DNA of 64,000 bases from Methylobacterium radiotolerans JCM 2831 (GTDB lineage Bacteria > Pseudomonadota > Alphaproteobacteria > Rhizobiales > Beijerinckiaceae), in the NCBI RefSeq assembly GCF_000019725.1, contig NC_010505.1, positions 2,344,001 through 2,408,000 on the forward strand, read 5' to 3'. The position numbers and the translations under genes are program-made. This document shows, in pieces, positions 61,004 through 64,000 of the stretch. The notes beneath the pieces were generated by a model. It worked only from the letters and a program-made list of their open reading frames with translations. It was not told the origin of the DNA and did no database searches. Position 1 is the first letter of the stretch. Each line of letters begins with the position of its first letter.

Positions 61004-61396
61004 TCAGCGGACCTGGGTGCTGAAATTCGGCTGCGGCTTTAGGCTGCCGTTCTCGCTCTGGTCGGCGACCGCCGCCGGCAGGAACTCCGCCAGCACCGTG
61101 GGGACGCGCGCCTCCGGAACGCCGAGGTCGTAGGCGAGCCGCTCGATCACGCCCTCCGGCAGGCAGGCCGCGATGGCGCTCGCCGGCACCGTCTGCCGCG
61201 CGCCGGAGCCGAGCCAGGATCCCACCGCCTCCCCGTGCCCGGTCTCCCGCAGGCGGTCGAGGAAGGCCGGGAGTCCGCCGGGATAGAACTTCGCCAGCGA
61301 CAGGGCGAGCTTGCCGCTGCCGGTCTCCTCGAAGGCCCGGTCGGCCGCCGCCACCACATCGCCGATCAGGGTCTTCGCACCGTCGAGCAGGCCCAT
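61004..61396 (-). CDS. YidB/DUF937-like protein, second copy
   Basis: A 130-residue protein starting MGLLDGAKTLIGDVVAAADR. The GLPAFLDRLRETGHGEAVGS and WLGSGARQTVPASAI segments, then AYDLGVPEARVPTVLAEFLP, align with the YidB-like protein at 60217, so the two are paralogues. Function unknown. It is convergent with the small secreted gene, 9 nt away, and divergent from the hydrolase gene. Confidence 0.8.
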   Translation of the reverse strand: MGLLDGAKTLIGDVVAAADRAFEETGSGKLALSLAKFYPGGLPAFLDRLRETGHGEAVGSWLGSGARQTVPASAIAACLPEGVIERLAYDLGVPEARVPTVLAEFLPAAVADQSENGSLKPQPNFSTQVR

Positions 61397-61522
61397 GGTT
61401 CTCCACCGTCGCGCTTCTTCGTCGCAGGGTGAAGTCGGGCGCGAACCGGCGAGGGCAAGCGCGTGCGGCAATTGCGCGGCGAACCCGCTAGGATCCCGGC
61501 GTCGCGAATCCGGGAGCCATCG

Positions 61523-62404
61523 ATGAAGCGCGTGCGGGCCGGCGTCCTGGAGGTCGCCTATCTCGAATCCGGACCGGCCGACGGGCCGCCGGCGGTGCTC
61601 CTCCACGGTTTCCCCTACGATGTGCGCGCCTGCGCGGCCGCGGCCGCGCAACTCGCCGCCGACGGCGTGCGCTGCCTCGTGCCGTACCTGCGCGGCTACG
61701 GGCCGACGCGGTTCCTGGATCCCGCCACGCCGCGCTCCGGCGAGCAGGCGGCGCTCGGGGTCGACCTGCTCGCCTTCCTCGACGCCCTCGGCCTCGGGAA
61801 CGCCGTCCTCGCCGGCTACGATTGGGGCGGCCGGGCCGCCTGCGTGGTGGCCGCACTCTGGCCGGACCGGGCCCGGGGCCTCGTCAGCTGCGGCGTCGGC
61901 TACAACATCCAGAACATCCCGACCGCCGGGCGGCCGGTCGCGCCGGAGGCCGAGCACCGCCTCTGGTACCAGTATTATCTCCACGGCGAGCGCGGCCGCG
62001 CCGGCCTCTCCGAGAACCGGGACGCCTTCTGCCGCCTGCTCTGGCGGCTCTGGTCGCCGACCTGGGCGTTCGACGCGGAGACCTTCGCGCAGACCGCCCG
62101 CGCCTTCGACAACCCCGACTTCGTCGACGTGGTGGTGCATTCCTACCGCCACCGCTTCGGCCTCGTGCCGGGCGACCCGGCGCTGACCCCGATCGAGGCG
62201 CGGCTGGCGGCCCGGCCGGCCATCGCCGTGCCGTCGATCGTGCTGCTCGGCGCCGACGACGGCGTCGGGCCGCCGCCCGCCACCGACACGGACGCCCGCC
62301 ACTTCACCGGCCCGTACCGGCGTGAGATCGTCGCGGGGGTCGGCCACAACTTCCCCCAGGAGGCGCCGGACGCCTTCGCGGCGGCGATCCGCGCCCTGCT
62401 GTGA
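61523..62404 (+). CDS. alpha/beta hydrolase, epoxide-hydrolase type
   Basis: A 293-residue alpha/beta hydrolase beginning MKRVRAGVLEVAYLESGPAD. The oxyanion segment HGFP is at 28-31. The nucleophile position is Asp100 in GYDWGG rather than Ser, as in epoxide hydrolases and dehalogenases, and the catalytic His275 lies in GVGHNFPQ. The cap region contains Tyr-rich YQYYLHGERG. Substrate unknown. It is a single gene ending before yajC. Confidence 0.85.
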   Translation: MKRVRAGVLEVAYLESGPADGPPAVLLHGFPYDVRACAAAAAQLAADGVRCLVPYLRGYGPTRFLDPATPRSGEQAALGVDLLAFLDALGLGNAVLAGYDWGGRAACVVAALWPDRARGLVSCGVGYNIQNIPTAGRPVAPEAEHRLWYQYYLHGERGRAGLSENRDAFCRLLWRLWSPTWAFDAETFAQTARAFDNPDFVDVVVHSYRHRFGLVPGDPALTPIEARLAARPAIAVPSIVLLGADDGVGPPPATDTDARHFTGPYRREIVAGVGHNFPQEAPDAFAAAIRALL

Positions 62405-62535
62405 GCGCGCCGCGGATGCCCGACGCTTCGCCGTTGCTTTCGGGAAGCCCCTGGCTATAGTCCGCGCGCTTTTCGACAGGTCTGCGGGCGCCACATCCGG
62501 CGGCAGGCCTGCGCGCCATTCGCAGGAGACGCTCG

Positions 62536-62868
62536 TTGATCACCCCCGCCTTCGCGCAAGGGGCCGGTGCGGCCGCTGGCGGAGCGGAGATCGCCTTTCA
62601 GGTGGTCCCGTTCGTCCTGATCTTCGTGATCATGTACTTCCTGATCCTGCGACCGCAGCAGAAGCGGGTCAAGGACCACCAGGCGCTGCTCAAGTCCGTG
62701 CGCCGGGACGACACGGTCGTCACCAACGGCGGCCTCGTCGGCCGCGTGACCAAGGCTTCGGACGACCAGCCCGAGATCGAGGTCGAGATCGCCCCGAACG
62801 TGCGCGTGCGGGTGGTCCGGTCGATGATCTCGGAGGTCCGCGCCAAGGGTACGGTCAAGGCCGCCTGA
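62536..62868 (+). CDS. yajC: Sec translocon accessory protein YajC, TTG start
   Basis: A 110-residue YajC. A GGAG site lies 8 nt before TTG 62536, giving MITPAFAQGAGAAAGG. One membrane helix (about 22-40) is followed by the conserved RPQQKR motif and DTVVTNGGLVGRV. YajC joins SecDF in the holo-translocon. It starts the yajC-secD operon and is followed by a short hairpin. Confidence 0.95.
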   Translation: MITPAFAQGAGAAAGGAEIAFQVVPFVLIFVIMYFLILRPQQKRVKDHQALLKSVRRDDTVVTNGGLVGRVTKASDDQPEIEVEIAPNVRVRVVRSMISEVRAKGTVKAA

Positions 62869-62882
62869 TTTCCGATTGAACC

Positions 62883-62903
62883 GGCCGGCGCCGTGCGCCG
62901 GCC
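62883..62903 (+). other. hairpin between yajC and secD
   Basis: GGCCGGCGC (62883-62891) and GCGCCGGCC (62895-62903) form a perfect 9-bp stem with loop CGT, then an A-rich stretch. It has no T-run and probably adjusts yajC versus secD mRNA levels. Confidence 0.6.
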
Positions 62904-62923
62904 CAAGAGAGAAAAAACGGCCG

Positions 62924-64000
62924 ATGCTGCGCTTCTCCCGTGCGAAGATCATCGCGACACTGGGTCTGATCCTGGTGGGGCTGACGCTCGCCGTGCCGAG
63001 CTTCTTCTCGCCCGAGCAGCGCAAGAGCTTCGTTGCCGGCCTGCCCTCCTGGTTCCCCAGCTGGGTCGTGCCGACGCGCGCCATCGTGCTCGGCCTCGAC
63101 CTGCAGGGCGGCTCGCAGCTCCTGCTCGAGGTGGACCAGAACGAGCTCATCGCCTCGCAGGCCAAGGCGCTGCGCGACGACGTGCGCCGCGTGCTCCAGC
63201 AGGAGAATGTCCGCGCCGACGGCGGCATCGGCCTGCTCCAGCGCGGCGTCCAGGTGAAGATCGACGACGCCGCCGCCCGGGCCAAGGTCCTGCCGAAGCT
63301 CCAGGAGCTGTCGCAGCCGATCACCACCTCCCTGGGCCAGACGGCGGCCCGCACCCTCGACGTCTCCGAGCAGCCCGGCGGCGTGATCCGCCTGACCCTC
63401 ACCGATGCCGGCATCACCGACCGGACCCGCCGAGCCGTGAGCCAGGGCATCGAGGTCATCCGGCGCCGCCTCGATTCCACCGGCACCACCGAGCCGTCGA
63501 TCCAGCAGCAGGGCGCCGACCGGATCCTGATCCAGGTGCCGGGCGAGCAGAACCCGGAGCGCCTCGAGAAGCTCCTCGGCTCCACCGCCAAGCTGGAGTT
63601 CCGCATGCTCGCCGACAGCCCCTCGGGCGACGTCGACATGCTGCCCTCCAAGGACGAGAAGGGCGCCAAGGTCCCGGTGGAGCGCCGGGTCATGGCCGAC
63701 GGCGGCGAGCTGACCGACGCGCAGCCGGCCTTCGACCAGCAGACCCACGAGCCGATGGTGAGCTTCAAGTTCAACCTGCGCGGCGCGCAGCGCTTCGGGC
63801 AGGCGACCTCGGAGAATATCGGCCGACGCATGGCGATCGTCCTCGACAACGAGGTCGTGTCGGCGCCCGTGATCCGCTCGGCGATCACCGGCGGCTCGGG
63901 CCAGATCACCGGCAACTTCACCGTGCAGCAGGCCAACGACCTGGCGGTCCTGCTGCGCGCCGGCGCGCTGCCGGCGAAGTTCACCGTGGTCGAGCGCCGC
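62924..64000 (+). CDS. secD: protein translocase subunit SecD (C-terminus beyond window)
   Basis: The first 359 codons of SecD. It starts MLRFSRAKIIATLGLILVGL, with the first membrane helix at about 8-26. The D1 signature GLDLQGGSQLLLEVD lies at about 57-71, followed by the large periplasmic domain, with GIEVIRRRLDSTGTTEPSIQ and VLDNEVVSAPVIRSAITGGS. SecD with SecF uses the proton gradient to pull exported proteins through SecYEG. The remaining membrane helices and secF lie outside. Confidence 0.97.
   Translation, partial: MLRFSRAKIIATLGLILVGLTLAVPSFFSPEQRKSFVAGLPSWFPSWVVPTRAIVLGLDLQGGSQLLLEVDQNELIASQAKALRDDVRRVLQQENVRADGGIGLLQRGVQVKIDDAAARAKVLPKLQELSQPITTSLGQTAARTLDVSEQPGGVIRLTLTDAGITDRTRRAVSQGIEVIRRRLDSTGTTEPSIQQQGADRILIQVPGEQNPERLEKLLGSTAKLEFRMLADSPSGDVDMLPSKDEKGAKVPVERRVMADGGELTDAQPAFDQQTHEPMVSFKFNLRGAQRFGQATSENIGRRMAIVLDNEVVSAPVIRSAITGGSGQITGNFTVQQANDLAVLLRAGALPAKFTVVERR

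Overview
The window is chromosomal DNA of a very GC-rich alphaproteobacterium, most likely Methylobacterium/Methylorubrum (order Hyphomicrobiales). This is inferred from gene content and order: a CckA phosphorelay kinase beside flagellar genes, CtrA-type TTAA-N7-TTAA boxes, a recA promoter with an alphaproteobacterial LexA-like box, a DUF6867-type protein after livF, and RlmJ and NlpD-like proteins typical of the order. I see no plasmid, phage, insertion sequence, CRISPR array, rRNA or tRNA.

Layout. Positions 1-3064 (minus) hold the front half of the spc ribosomal operon (rplN, rplX, rplE, rpsN, rpsH, rplF, rplR and the first codons of rpsE). 3432-6271 (minus) hold a small hypothetical gene and a polar amino-acid ABC transporter without an ATPase gene. 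7035-16654 (plus) hold the str and S10 operons (rpsL to rpsQ). The canonical rpsQ-rplN junction is therefore broken and the two halves diverge; one inversion of the 3065 to about 17000 segment would restore the usual order. recA follows on the plus strand.

18279-24756 (minus) hold cckA, then flhB, fliR, fliQ, fliE, flgC and flgB. A divergent FliO-like gene and a small unknown gene follow on the plus strand. Perfect CtrA-type boxes precede flgB, the FliO-like gene and the small gene, so the sensor at the top of the CckA-ChpT-CtrA relay sits beside probable CtrA targets. 26690-30739 hold an MFS transporter and the replication/repair pair dnaN-recF.

30742-38727 is mixed: a chemotaxis receptor, a VOC enzyme, a histidine phosphatase, a conserved unknown, a NicO-type metal exporter with a DUF1007 partner, a lone glutamate-type binding protein and DctA. 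38970-44510 is a complete branched-chain amino-acid transporter (livHMGF, DUF6867-like, livK). 44901-48266 is a complete gltIJKL system. Uptake of amino acids and organic acids dominates this half.

48277-64000 holds housekeeping and envelope genes: a tandem gamma-carbonic-anhydrase-like protein, moaE, a 48-residue membrane peptide, an AI-2E family permease, an amidase, an extensin-like lipoprotein, RNase T2 with a secreted companion, rlmJ, an outer-membrane porin, a GNAT enzyme, a degenerate LytM factor, two YidB-family genes around a Cys-rich secreted protein, an alpha/beta hydrolase, yajC and the start of secD. No clearly new multi-gene system is visible. The most informative signals are the split ribosomal operon, the CtrA box cluster and the duplicated pseudo-gamma-carbonic anhydrase.
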